This document shows, in pieces, positions 1 through 11,546 of a DNA stretch of 64,000 bases. The notes below the pieces were generated by a model. The model was not told where the DNA came from, searched no databases, and worked only from the letters and a program-made list of their open reading frames with translations. Made by a program: the position numbers and the translations under genes. Source of the DNA: Dactylis glomerata (lineage: Eukaryota > Streptophyta > Magnoliopsida > Poales > Poaceae); the NCBI GenBank assembly GCA_007115705.1, contig QXEO01000222.1, positions 5,025,176 to 5,089,175 on the forward strand. The letters are read 5' to 3'. Positions within the stretch are counted from its first letter, which is position 1. The number at the start of each line of letters is the position of its first letter.

Positions 1-394
1 TTTTCCGTCCTGAGGCTTTATATAGGCGAAGGGGCGTCGTCAGGGGGCTGCCAGGGCGCCCTCACAATGGCTGGGCGCGGCCAGGGGCTGGGCCGCGCCC
101 CCCTGTTGTGTGGGCGGCCTCTGGCCCCCCTCCGGCTCTCTTTCGGTCTTCGGTACTCTTTCGGGAAAAATAAGACTTCTGGAACTTGTTTCGTCCAATT
201 CTGAGAATATTTCCTGTGTAGCTTTTCTGAAACATAAAAACAGCAAAAAACAGGGAACTGGCACTGTGGCATCTTGTCAATAGGTTAGTTCCGGAAATCG
301 CTTAAAAATGCCACGAAGTGTAATGAAACACAAGGCAAATGGTGTAAAAACAAGCATGGAGCATAGAAAATTATAGATACGTTTGAGACGTATC
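1..394 (-). mobile_element. LTR of an Athila/Sabrina-like Gypsy element, cut by the window edge
   Basis: On the minus strand an LTR starts at 394 with TGATACGTCTCAAACG, the same terminus seen in LTRs starting at 14080, 20741, 16672, 61661 and 62200. It runs leftward out of the window. A TATA-like box (tatataaagc on the minus strand) lies near 14-28, followed by the GC-rich leader common to this family. Only the U3 part is present, so I cannot tell whether it belongs to a full element or a solo LTR. No second target-site copy can be checked. Confidence 0.85.
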
Positions 395-641
395 AGAGTT
401 CCAGAGCTTCTATAGCTCTTTCGAGCTCTCTTCTTTTTCCTTCCGGGCACATAATCTTCCATCGAGCAAGAGTGTATCCCACCTTCAGGAAGACAACCTA
501 CATAGATGACCACCTCGATCTATTAAAGCATAGATCATTCCTAATTTTCCACAGGCTCCATAACACAGCAGCGTGTATAATATTAGGAACTTGCTGAGTC
601 TTTTCACAGATCCACAGGCTAGCAATTGACAACAAATTAAC
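395..641 (-). other. Probable LINE 3' UTR or flank, no gene seen
   Basis: This stretch lies between the truncated LTR and the stop of the LINE ORF2. It may be the 3' UTR of that LINE, but I see no poly(A) tail (which would appear as T-rich on the plus strand at its left edge). A short hairpin-like gagctttcgagctc-type segment around 405-435 is visible. No convincing coding potential. Confidence 0.35.
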
Positions 642-3600
642 CTACAGTTTTACTCTAGTAATTTTTGAAATTTGTTTCCAAACTTCTTTTGCAACAACAC
701 ACTCAAAAAACAGATGCATGATATTTTCAGAATCAGAGCAGAAGACACAACTATGATCAGGTACATGTTGTCTTTTTAGCCAAATTATCCCTTGTAAGGA
801 GCTTATTATTTGTAAGCAGCCAAAGAAACACATGTACCCTTGGTTGTACCTTCACTCTCCAGACAGCAAGGATATGTACTGGCATTACCCCTCTAAAGTT
901 GACTATAGCATACATGGAACTCACAGAATATACACCTTTGGACTCAAATTTACAAATAACCGAATCCTCATCATCATTTAGACAAAGAGTTTTAGCAATA
1001 CTTTTTAATTCATACCACCTTTGCATCAATATATGATTCATAGTTCTTCTGAAAGTACACTTCAAATTTCTACCATCTCACAACTCATAGATGGATTTAT
1101 TATGTTCATTAATCAAAACATATAGATCCCAGAAGAGTATGGCCAGACTACAATGTCCAAACCAATGATCTTCCCAGAATTTATTTTTCCTACCATTCCC
1201 CACTTTCCACTGATACCCTATCTGTGCTGCCCTAGATGCCCACATTAATCCTTTTCAAAAAGGAGAAGCACCTTGGGAAGGACAATCAAACACATTAACA
1301 TAGCCAGTTCTATATTTATGATCAATAATTTGCTTCCACATTTTATGGTTATCTAGATGATATCTTTTGATCCATGAAGCTAATAAACATAAATTCATAT
1401 CAGCTAAATTAGGTATGCCCAAGCCCCCAAATTCAATTTTTTGAGAAACTAGGCCCCAATTGGCAAGATGATACTTTCGATGCCCATCATAATCATCCCA
1501 CAAAACATGTGCCATTTGAGAGTTAATTAATGAAATAGCCCATTTTGGGAATTTGATCACACTCAGCAAATAATTTGGGATGCTAGCCAAATAGGCTTTC
1601 ACCAAAATGATTCTAGCTTTATAAGACAACAGCTTCCCCCTCTAACCTCCACCTTTTTTAATTACTTTATCTACCACAGGCTGCAGGTCCTCTTTTCTAA
1701 GTTTCTTATAATGAAGAGGAACTCCCAGATAATTCATAGGAAGTGTACCAAGTTTGCAACTTAAAGTCTGTGAGAAAAGCTGGGCCTCCTCAGGGTCAAT
1801 ATTTATAGGAATCAAATCACATTTATTGAAATTAATTCTCATCCCAGATAGCTGTTCAAAACAGGACAAAATCCATTTCAAATTCCTAACTCACTCAATC
1901 TTGCTTTCTAAGAAAAGCAAAGTGTCATCAGCATACTGCATACTGATTATACCAGATGGGCAAAAGGATCTAAACATCCCGGATACCAGATTGTTATTTG
2001 CAGCTTTAATAAGCATGCGAGTAAAAACATCAGCCACAAAATTAAACAAGATAGGGGAAATAGGATCCCCCTGTCTTACACCCCTGCTAGCTTCAAAATA
2101 GTTACTATTGGTATCATTAATCCTTACCCCCACCGACCCTTTGTGTAATAAGGAATGAATAATACCCATAAATTTAGGACTAAAACCTCTTTGTCTTAAC
2201 ATTTTAATTAGGAAAGACCTATCAACTCTATCATAGGCTTTTTCATAGTCTAATTTAAAGATGCAACCAGACTCTTTTTTCTGGACTGCATCATGAATGA
2301 TTTCATGAGCTGAAACCACAGACTCCAATATAAAACTTCCCTTAATAAAGGCCATTTGATTAGGGGCAATAAGATCCTCACTAATAGGGCCTAATCTATT
2401 AGTGACATATTTAGAAAAAATCTTAAAACTACAATTAGTCAGAGCAATAGGCCTAAACTTTTGAATAGTTTTTGCATCTTGTTCTTTTAGAATAAGAGTT
2501 AACAGAGAAAAATTCAGTCTAAACAAGTCTAACTCCCCATTGTTCCAGTCTTTAAACATATTGAGCAAGTCAACTTTGATTAAATCCCAGAACTTTTGAT
2601 AAAAGAGAAAAGAGAACCCATCAGGGCCAGGTGCACCTTCAGCATACAAGCCAAAGACTGCAGCCTTAACCTCTTCCTCTGAAAACTCTCTATCCAACTC
2701 ACTATTGTGAGCCTTGAACACTAACTCATTAGGGTTCCAAAAATCACTCGACAGACTAATGTCCATCATTGTTTCAGCACCAAATAACTGCTTGTAATAA
2801 TTAACAACAATGTCAATCATACCTTCAGTATCATTAACCACACCATCTGGTCCTTCCAGAGAAACTATTTGTTTCTTCCTCCACCTTTTGTTAGCCATAG
2901 CATGGAAATAAGAAGTGTTTTGATCACCTTCCAATATTTCCTTCTCCCTAGATCTCTGCCTAGTCTTTACCTCCTCATTTCTCCAGATTCTTTGTAGTTC
3001 ACTTGCAATTTTTTTCATTTGTTCTTTAGCTCCAGGAGAAAGAATCTGAGTTTCAGACATAATATCTAGCACATCATATTCAGCAATCAATTGTTTTTCA
3101 GTTTATTTTGCTCAGACTCTCTATTGATAGCCCAACCTTTGATAATTTTCCTTAGATTTCTTATTTTGTACTGCCACACATCAATAGCTCTTGTATAATT
3201 ACAAGGTTTATTCCATGTGCTAGCTACCAACTGATGAAAATCATCAATATTCAGCCACCACTTCTCAAACCTAAATTGTTTCACCTTAGGAGCAATAAAT
3301 GCTCCTGAATCAAACACTAATCGTGTATGATCACTACCTACTCTTGGCAGAGCTCTAACCGACACTGCTGGGAACAACTGTTCCCAACAAGTAGTTACAA
3401 AAACTTTGTCAATAGCAGCCATGATTAAATTTTCTTGGTTATTGGCCCAAGTGTATAGTCTACCAGCATTCTTGATCTCAATCAGATCATATCTATTGGA
3501 CCAGTCATTGAAAAGATTGGCCCAATGTTGATTTATGTTACCTGAACTTTTCTCACTACTATCCCTAATAAGATTGAAGTCACCTCCAATCAAAGTAGGT

Positions 3601-4117
3601 CCATCCTAACATGCCAACACATTATGTAATTCATTGATGAACTCTAGCTTGAACTCATCATAAGATGACCCATAGACAGAGACAAATCTCCACACACCAC
3701 CATTTTTCTATCTCTAATAATAACTGATACACAATATTTAAAAATCTCCCAAGAAATGACCTCAAAACTATCCTCTTTGACCCCCACTAGTATACCACCA
3801 GCAGTGCCAATTGCTAGAAGCCAATTCCAAGTGTACACATTATAGCAGCCAATAGACTGAATCTGAGTCCCAGAAAACTAAGCTTTCTTAGTTTCAGAAA
3901 AACTAATCAAATCAGGGTATGTATCTCTAATGAGTTCATGCACCCTAGGTAGCTTATCAGGTCTGTTAAGACCTCTTGTGTTCCATATAAGGCCTACTAC
4001 ATTAGATCTAAAAACGAATTTCCTCTTACTACTACCCCTTTTAGAAAAGACTTCCACCCATGGGGAGGTCTCCTCAACATAATCAACTTGATGAGTGTCA
4101 GATGAATCACAATCAGG
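642..4117 (-). pseudogene. LINE (L1-type) ORF2: endonuclease-reverse transcriptase, degraded
   Basis: ORF2 of a plant L1-type LINE, which nicks genomic DNA and primes reverse transcription there. Reading right to left: an endonuclease with WNTRGLN near 3961-3992, IGGDFN near 3590 and a GSDHTRLVF catalytic motif near 3330; then a reverse transcriptase with FRPIALTN, KLDYEKAYDRV near 2240 and the YADD active site at 1924-1935; then the post-RT region with NYLGVPL and the zf-RVT-like knuckle (CVFC..HLFFEC, about 720-770). Frame changes and stops separate the blocks at about 3840, 3600, 3090, 1885, 1630, 1255-1065 and 830, so the gene is dead. It continues into ORF1 sequence upstream. Domain order and residues are seen directly; the clade is inferred. 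Confidence 0.9.
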
Positions 4118-4663
4118 TTAATCCTGGCCATCATCAATATCTAGCAAATCCTGACTAATGTCAAGATTAGCCGGCCAAAACATATCCAGATTTTCATCCC
4201 TAAAATCAATCAACCTATCTGTTTCTAGATGCCTAATAGCATCAATATTCTTATCAACCATAATTTTATCTGTCCCCAACAAGATACCAGCATCATTTGC
4301 TTTATTCATCAGACATAAATTGTCTAATATAGCAAAAGAGTTTTTATAGCCATGAGGCATACCTTTTGGAATCTCCAAATTCTTGTTCTTCTTTAAGTCC
4401 TTAGCCTTCTCAATGATAGACTTTCCATCATGCATAATTCTGCTACTCATCCTTGTAGCCAAAACAGGGCCCCACTTGCCATTATCAGTTGCTTTTGTTT
4501 TTCCATTCTCCTCAATGATCTGTTCCACATAAGTCATATCCAAAGCCTCTTCTTCTTCCTCATCATCTGCTTCACTATCAAACAGAGATAGCAATTGCAC
4601 ACCTATATTTTCTTTAGGTGCTCTATGCCTATCACCTCTACCCAACTTATACTACATCACAGG
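4118..4663 (-). pseudogene. LINE ORF1, C-terminal part
   Basis: An acidic open stretch of about 175 codons with a poly-Glu run (DDEEEEE) joins the ORF2 side directly and, once the G1 element is removed, continues from the ORF1 piece at 13508-14079. The junction is exact: the duplicated ACAGG lies at both edges of G1 (4659-4663 and 13508-13512). Reading across it stays in frame apart from one TAG next to the junction. This is the linker end of the ORF1 RNA-binding protein. No separate domain is recognised here. It ends with a stop near 4118, just before the ORF2 endonuclease. Confidence 0.75.
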
Positions 4664-4998
4664 TGACAAGGGTATAGTTAATAGAGCCCATTAGTTAAAG
4701 TACCCCTAAGGCCCATCTATCTAGGCCCAATTGTAATGATAGTCGAATACGAGTTCTTACTGTATGTCAATATTGTAATCTGTATCGTACCCTACCCGAT
4801 CCTCGAGACCTGGCCACCTATATATAGGGGCCAGGAGGGGACGGTGGAGGGCAGATTGAAAGCAAGCCAGGTTGAACACCCAAGTTTACTTTTGATATGC
4901 ACCTATTTCGACTAACTTCACCTTCGAGTTCATCCGACGCCCTATCTCCCCGATCCTAAGTCCTTCATCTAGGACATTTGTCGAGTTACCCCTCGTCA
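4664..4998 (+). repeat. G1 5' LTR
   Basis: 335 bp, starting TGACAAGGGTATAG and ending CTCGTCA. A strong TATA box (cctatatatagg, about 4811-4822) marks the U3 promoter. The direct repeat is at 13172-13507, and the G2 LTRs at 25372-25706 and 33877-34211 are homologous in the reverse orientation. Confidence 0.95.
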
Positions 4999-5035
4999 AT
5001 TAGCGCCGACCGTGGGGACTCTGGGCGTTGGAATC
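4999..5035 (+). other. G1 primer-binding region and short leader
   Basis: Directly after the 5' LTR comes attagcgccgaccgtgggga, in the position of the tRNA primer-binding site. G2 has the related form with ttggcgccgaccgt. The tRNA species was not determined. The gag ATG follows at 5036. Confidence 0.7.
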
Positions 5036-6637
5036 ATGAATTCGATGGCTTTTTCGCTTTTAGCCAACAGTAGATTAGAACTCGATGAAAATCAAGAGAT
5101 GGAGTTGACAATTTGAAGTTTGAGCATCCTCATCGGGCCATCGGGTTCATCCCGCCTCTCGGATTCAACGAAACCAGATCCGTCGGCAGGCAAGCCTGAA
5201 ACAGAGGAAACACTGGAGTCATCAGAAGGCTCTTCCAGTGAGGTAAACTCGCCGGTCAGCTTAGGAAAAGCATCAATCGCAGAAGGCGGCAAAATTCAGG
5301 AAAATTTTGACTCAGAGGAAAAAGCATATCAAACGCACAGCAACACAGAGGACCTCACCATAGGAAGCAGTGGCGTCTCCAAAGTGCATCAGTTATGCGT
5401 CATTATCACCGAAGTAGAGGAGGAAAGTAACAGCGAAAGAAGTAAAAACGTCGACAAGCAAGTCGACAAAGTAAAAGAACACAACAAAAAGGAAAAAGAG
5501 AAAGTCCACGTCTCGGCTGGCGAATGGAGAATGATCAAATCAGCTATCAATAATGGTATAGAAGTACCCGAAGGATCGAGGAGAGAAGTTCTAATGGGAT
5601 ATCAATATGCATTATACCAGCACAGGAAAAAACTAAGGGAGGAAAGAGACATGGTGTTTTAAAACAACAATAGTATATCAAGGGAGGAATACTGGGAAGA
5701 CTATAGTGAAGATTCAGAATATAGTAGAGAAAGGCGCGGAGACCCAAAACACAACAGGGGGGCGACAACATGTGGCAGAGAAGAAAGGTACTCGAGGAGC
5801 CCCACCCCGCAGCTAGAAGAGGAGGAAGATGACCCGACACAAAAAATGCCAGAGGCAGCATTAGCAGCAGCACAAGCGTATTTACTAGCTACAAGACCAG
5901 AACATGGAGACCCGCGAGAAGATATTCACCGAGCCGTGATACGTAGCCTCGGAATAGTAGAAGGTAAGATCAGGGAGCAAGGCCCAGAGACAAAGTCGAC
6001 AAGCTACAAGGGAAATGGAAAGGAGAAGTTCAGATACAATCGCGCAGACAATAGCGAGTCATCAGAAGAGGAAAAGCGACAGAAAAGGAAGGAGGATGCA
6101 AGAAGTATAATAGCACAAGCTCGAGTAAATAAATCGCGACATGCTTGGAGGGAAGAAAATTACGAAGACAACGATAAAGATATGGGTGCGTTATGCTTTA
6201 CCCGCAGGGTTCGCAAAACGCGGGTACCCAAAGGATTCAAACTACCACACGACCAGAATAAGTACGACGGGTCGCAAGAACCTACCTTATGGCTATCAGA
6301 TTATCTACAAGCAGTGCAGATATTAGGGGGAACAAAGGCGACTGCAATGCAAAGTTTGCAGCTACACCTCACTGGCGCCGCACGGTCCTGGTTGAACACC
6401 CTACCCGATGAATCCATTGGAAGCTGGGGGGAACTCGAAAGTCAATTCACAAGAAATTTTCGTTCCACCTACAAGCGCCCAGCATCACTAGAAGAAGTTA
6501 AAGCATGTGTATAGAGGAAAGGCGAAACGCTACATTCTTATATACAACGCTGGAGTATAATCAAAAACTCAGCAGAGGACGTCTCCGACGAACGAGCAAT
6601 AGACGCCTTTTCGGAAGGACTTCGTCGCTCAGATCTT
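5036..6637 (+). pseudogene. G1 gag region
   Basis: Gag forms the particle that packages element RNA. The start ATG at 5036 is matched by the G2 gag ATG at 33839. The N-terminal half is acidic and lysine-rich. The Retrotrans_gag core (about 6220-6500) contains LWLSDYLQAVQILGG, LTGAARSWLNTLP and ELESQFTRNF. Three in-frame stops break it: TGA 5114-5116, TAA 5660-5662 and TAG 6512-6514. At the last two, G2 keeps CAA and CAG, so C-to-T changes explain them. The frame is the same as protease and RT downstream, implying one ancestral gag-pro-RT frame. Confidence 0.88.
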
Positions 6638-7864
6638 GTGGAAGAAATAGGAAGAACAAGACCTACGACAGTAGCGGAGCTAATGGAACAAGCTAACAAA
6701 TTTGCTGATGGAGAGGACGCGTATAACAACAAAAGAGGACGATTGCCAGAAGATGACAGAATAAGTCGACAGAGGAGACGACACCACAGCAGGGAGAATC
6801 AAGGAAGGCGAAGTCAGATAGCCGCGGGTTACATACTAGAAGAAGAGGAAGGGTATGAAAGTAGGAAGTTCCAGGCAAAAGGAGTAGAAAAATCAAGATA
6901 CTCTGGCCCTTCAGCCGAGGATATGCTATACGGACCTTGTCGAATCCACTCTGCGTATCTCGATGGAAAAAGGGTCTCAAATCACCAGATGAAGGATTGC
7001 AGAACATTCTTAAGGTTGCAAAGTGCCATGGGTTCAAGCCAAGAAGGGAGGCAAGGAGAAAGACATAGAAGTCAAGGATATCAAATGCAAAGGCTAGCAA
7101 AGCACTTAGAGTCGAAAGTATACATATCAGCCATGATTCAACCAGTGCCCAAGTCAAAGAAAGAGCGAAAGAGCATATCCAGGCAAGTAAACCTAGCAAT
7201 ATCATCACCACCAGCTACCACAGAGTACCTGCGATGGTCAGAGCAACCAGTCAAGTTCACTAGAGCAGACCACCCAAGGAAAGTTCCCAGGCCGGGCCAC
7301 TCGCCTATGATTCTAAAAGCGCAAATAGGAGGGTACGACATCGAAAGAGTGTTCATGGATGCAGGGAGCGGCATAAACTTAATATATGCTAGAACACTAA
7401 AAGCAATGTGCATCTCGCTGACGAGTCTGAAGCCAACAGATTGCTCTTTCCAGGGAATAGTACCAGGAGCAGCAAACTACCCTCTGGGAAGAATAGAACT
7501 CGATGTCTTCTTCGGCAGCAGCGAAAATTATAGAAGAGAGAAATTGGAGTTTGAAGTTATGGATTGGCCGTCACAATATCATGCAATCCTGGGGCGCCCA
7601 GTATTTGCAAAATTCATGGCAGTACCACACTACACATATCTTACGTTAAAAATTCCAGGGCCCAAAGGAACAATTACAGTACAAGGGAGCTTTGAAGTAG
7701 CCAACACATGCGACAGAGAATTCAACAGGATGGCGCAAACCTTCGGCATGACAGCAGAATATGAGAGGTTAAAAGGAGAAATGGATCATAATGTACTACC
7801 CGACGTTGGACGATCCCTGCCAGATAAGGCCTTCGACACAACGCAGGACTCAAAGAAGATCTAG
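6638..7864 (+). pseudogene. G1 gag C-terminus and aspartic protease
   Basis: In frame with gag. A basic, arginine-rich stretch follows the gag core. A retropepsin-type protease carries the active-site motif DAGSGINLIY (about 7357-7386), with the downstream hydrophobic ILGRPVFAKF segment (about 7590) that matches the second conserved block. It would cleave the element polyprotein. It ends at a TAG (7862-7864) where G2 has CAG, so the stop is a mutation and the reading originally continued into RT. No CCHC knuckle is evident in this Tat-type gag. Confidence 0.88.
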
Positions 7865-7924
7865 GTTCACCCTACTGATCCAAACAAGACAACATCAATT
7901 GCGGTGAACTTGGATCCCGCATAG

Positions 7925-9142
7925 GAAGGCGCGCTCATCGAGTTCCTCCGTGAGCGCTGGGAAATCTTCGCCTGGTGTCCATCGGACATGCCAGGGGTTC
8001 CCAGGGAACTCGTCGAGCATGCACTAAATGTAGATCCCAAGGCAAAACCAGTCAAGCAACCATTGAGGCAATTTGATGAACCTAAAAGGAAGGCAATAGC
8101 GTCAGAATTACACAGGCTCGAAAATGCCGAATTTATTAGAGAAATCAAAACTTCGAGTTGGGTATCTAACCCAGTCATAGTACCCAAGAAGAATACAGAC
8201 GTACAAAGAGTATGTGTCGATTACACATCTCTCAACAAGCATTGTCCAAAGGATCCCTTCCCTCTACCCCGCATCGATCAGATAATCGATTCCACAGCGG
8301 GATGCGCAAGGCTTTCATTTTTGGACGCATATTCCAGTTATAATCAGATCAAATTGAAGAAAGAGGACGAAGAAAAAATGGCCTTCATCACACCATACGG
8401 AGTATTTTGCTACCAGGTAATGCCGTTCGGCCTAAAAAATGCAGGAGCAACTTATCAGCGGATGATGCAAAACTGCCTCGAAAGCCAAATAGGACGCAAT
8501 ATCCAAGTCCACATTGATGATGTAGTCATCACAACAAGAGAAGAGAAATCTTTAATCAGCGACTTGGCAGAAACCTTCGACAACTTGAACAAGTACAAGC
8601 TTAAGCTGAACCCGACAAAGTGTTCCTTCGGAGTATCAGCAGGGCAACTTTTGGGGTTCTTGGTATCAGCACGAGGAATAGAGGCAAATCCACAGAAGAT
8701 TCAAGCAATTCTAACAATGGGGAAACCCACGAAACTCCATGACGTACAGAAATTGGCAGGATGCGTCGCGACACTAAGTTGTTTCATTGCTCGACTAGGG
8801 GAGAAGGCGCTTCCTTTTTATGCACTTATGAAGAAGTCAGACGACAAATTTGAGTGGACAGAAGAAGCAGACGCAGCGTTTGCGCAATTGAAAAAAGTGC
8901 TTTCCACGCCACCAGTGCTGGTCGCACCTAAAGAAAAAGAGCCACTGCTGTTGTACATCGCCGCAACCCATCAGGTGGTGAGTACAGTTCTAGTAGTCGA
9001 AAGAAGCGAAGAAGGAAAAGCCCATGGCGTCCAGAGGCCGGTATATTTCATCAGTGAAGTGTTATCTCCAACCAAACAGAGGTACCCACATTATCGGAAG
9101 TTGGCATACAGTGTCTTCACAACTGCACGAAAACTACGATAG
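7925..9142 (+). pseudogene. G1 reverse transcriptase and degenerate first RNase H
   Basis: Reverse transcriptase of Ty3/Gypsy type: RVCVDYTSLNKHCPKDPFPLP, LSFLDAYSSYNQI, FCYQVMPFGLKNAGATYQRM and the catalytic box as HIDDVV (8510-8527), where G2 has the usual YIDDVV. The following RNase H-like block (FEWTEEADAAF to YFISEVLSP) lacks the first catalytic Asp (LLLYIAATHQ), as expected for Tat elements whose original RNase H is inactive. A TAG at 7922-7924 lies just upstream and is also present in G2. The region ends with TAG 9140-9142 where G2 has CAG. Same frame as gag-protease. Confidence 0.92.
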
Positions 9143-9151
9143 TATTTTACT

Positions 9152-9655
9152 GTGCACCCAATTATAGTGGTTAATGAAGCGCCACTATCGAACATATTGA
9201 ACAACCCTTTAGTGACGGGATGTGTCTCTTTGTGGGGAATCGAGTTATCTCCCATGGACATCACGTACGAAAAAAGGAAGGCGATCAAGTCGCAAATCTT
9301 GCTAGACTTTACAGCAGAGTGGCTCAAGCTGCAAAGCATGGGACCACCAGATTTATCGAGTACTTGGACAATGTACTTCGATGGTTCTAAGCGAGTCCAA
9401 GGCGCAGGCGCAGGAGTAGTATTGATATCGCCTCATGGCGACAAATTAAAATACGTCTTAAGGATGAGCTTTCCGCAGGCTTCTAACAATGAAGCGGAGT
9501 ACGAGGCTTTGTTGCATGGAATGAAGATGGCTAAAGCTTGTGGAGCAACTCGCCTAAAAATATTTGGAGATTCCAACCTTGTTGTTCAGCAAGTTATGAA
9601 CAGGTGTGACACAATCAATGACAACATGATGGCCTACAAGAATTTATACCATTAG
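9152..9655 (+). pseudogene. G1 second RNase H (archaeal type)
   Basis: A second RNase H domain of the type acquired by Tat-lineage elements. Catalytic residues are visible in MYFDGSKRVQGAGAG (Asp), NNEAEYEALLHGM (Glu) and LKIFGDSNLVVQQV (Asp). It removes RNA from the RNA-DNA hybrid during reverse transcription. It is in the same frame as RT and ends at a TAG (9653-9655) where G2 reads TAT. One base is missing shortly after (about 9664-9668, compared with G2), shifting the frame before integrase. Confidence 0.88.
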
Positions 9656-9753
9656 CTAGAAGGACGTTCGATGGATGCGAAGTCTCGCACATAAGCAGGA
9701 ATAGCAATGAAGAAGCCGACACTTTAGCAAATATTGGATCACAATGCTTACCT

Positions 9754-11115
9754 GTGCCGTCCGAAGTATTTTGGGAAGAAATAGTGGAAAGATCAATAAA
9801 AAGTGCCAAAAGTTCGACTACCACAGCAGGCTCGGGGGCTACGACAGAACCAGCGGAGGTCATGATGATAGAAGAAACATGGATGCAGCCATATCTTGCG
9901 TACATGATAAATAAAAAACTACCAGAAGATGCAGTGGAGGCCAAGAGGATAACTCGAAGATCGAAAGCGTTTATCGTGTTGGAAGGGAAATTATACAAGA
10001 GAAGTATTACTGGCGTTTTACAGCGTTGTGTAACGCCCCAGGAAGGGCAAGCAATATTGAAAGACATACATGGCGGAGTATGTGGCCATCATGCTAGTAG
10101 CAGAGCAATAGCGGCAAAAGCTTTCCGAGCGGGATTCTACTGGCTAACAGCCATCGAGGACGCAAAAGATATAGTTCAAAAGTGTGAAGCATGTCAAAGG
10201 TTTGCATCCAGACCGCATGCACCAGCAGCGGAGCTACAAACAATACCATTATCCTGGCCCTTCGCACAATGGGGCCTTGACATGGTGGGAAAGTTGCACA
10301 AATCTTGGCCAGGAGGGCATGTCTACATGCTAGTGGCAGTCGATAAATTCACCAAATAGGTGGAAGCGGCCCCAGTAACAACTCAAGATTCTACAGCAGC
10401 AATTAGCTTCATCAAGTCAATAGTTTTTAATTTTGGTGTACCACACAGCATCATCACAGACAACGGGACAAATTTTACTTCAAAAGAATTCAAAAGTTAC
10501 TGCGAAGGATTGGGGATCAAGCTCAAATTCGCATCTGTGGCGCACCCAAAGACGAACGGGCAAGTCGAAAAAGCCAATGGCCTGATATGTAGTGGAATAA
10601 AAAAGAGGCTTTTAGCACCTCTCGAGAAAGCCAAGAGCGCTTGGGTAGAAGAATTGCCCTCCGTTCTTTGGAGCCTAAGAACTATGCCCAATGCAGCAAC
10701 TCAAGAAACTCCTTTCTTCTTGGTCCATGTCGTAGAAGCCGTGCTTCCAGTCGAAGTTACACACGAGGCTCCAAGAGTGACAGCGTATGACGAGGCGACG
10801 TCGACAGAAGCATTGCAAGACGACGTCGATGCGCTAGATGAAGCAAGAGACAAATTATTAGAAAGGGCTACGCAATATCAACAAAGCTTACGAAACTACC
10901 ATAGTAGTCGAGTTCGTCCACGATCCTTCGTGGTGGGAGACCTTGTTTTGCGACTCAGGCAAGACAGCCATGGCAAATTGGAGTCCCCTTGGGTGGGACC
11001 TTACATCGTCACCGAAGTAATACCAGGAGGAGCATATCGACTACAAGACAAGAAGACTGGGAAGGACGAGAGCAACTCGTGGAATGCAGAACAGCTATGA
11101 CATTTTTACGCGTAG
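9754..11115 (+). pseudogene. G1 integrase
   Basis: Integrase: an HHCC zinc-binding head (HGGVCGHH...CEACQRF), then the DDE core with GLDMVG, FGVPHSIITDNGTNF and HPKTNGQVEKANGL, then a C-terminal GPY/F-type module (ESPWVGPYIVTEV). No chromodomain follows. It joins cDNA to chromosomal DNA. A TAG at 10357-10359 replaces a Trp codon (TGG in G2), and a TGA at 11098-11100 replaces CGA; the authentic stop is probably the TAG at 11113-11115 shared with G2. Its frame differs from RT and RNase H because of the one-base loss near 9665. Confidence 0.92.
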
Positions 11116-11546
11116 ACTAAATATAGAGGTATCAATATATTCGAGTTAGCCTTCTGAACCCAGAACATGAGGCCACAGGTCGGGTTCTTTGGGTTGAACT
11201 CGACAAAATTGTACGATTCTTTTGTTACTTCTCTGCTCGGGGGCTTCAACCCCTGGGTCGTACGAAAAGAATTATTATGGCAAGTTGGAGGTTTTTCTTC
11301 ATTGTAAGGTTGTTTAGACAACCCGATGAATACTGAGAGAACTTGGTTCATAAAAAGAACCCGATATTATTCCTACCTTTTTTGGTTCGCAAAGAACCCA
11401 ATATATGGAAAGCATATCTCAGAACATGACTTGTTCTCATGGTACTAGCAAAAGACATCGACGCAAAGTACGAATATGTATTACAAATATAATTGCAGGA
11501 AAGACATTATCAAATGAAATTACATGGATAGCAGATCCTAATGGAA
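11116..11546. other. G1 spacer between integrase and the antisense ORF
   Basis: About 430 bp without coding signal. It contains a purine-rich tcgggggctt block and short direct repeats such as gggttctttgggttg and tcgggttctttg-like words. G2 27341-27752 is the homologous reverse-orientation stretch. It may hold the 3' ends of both convergent transcription units. Confidence 0.6.

Noticed and set aside
1754..2101. Plus-strand open frame of 115 codons
   Set aside because: It lies opposite the LINE reverse transcriptase and has no domain; a shadow of the coding strand.
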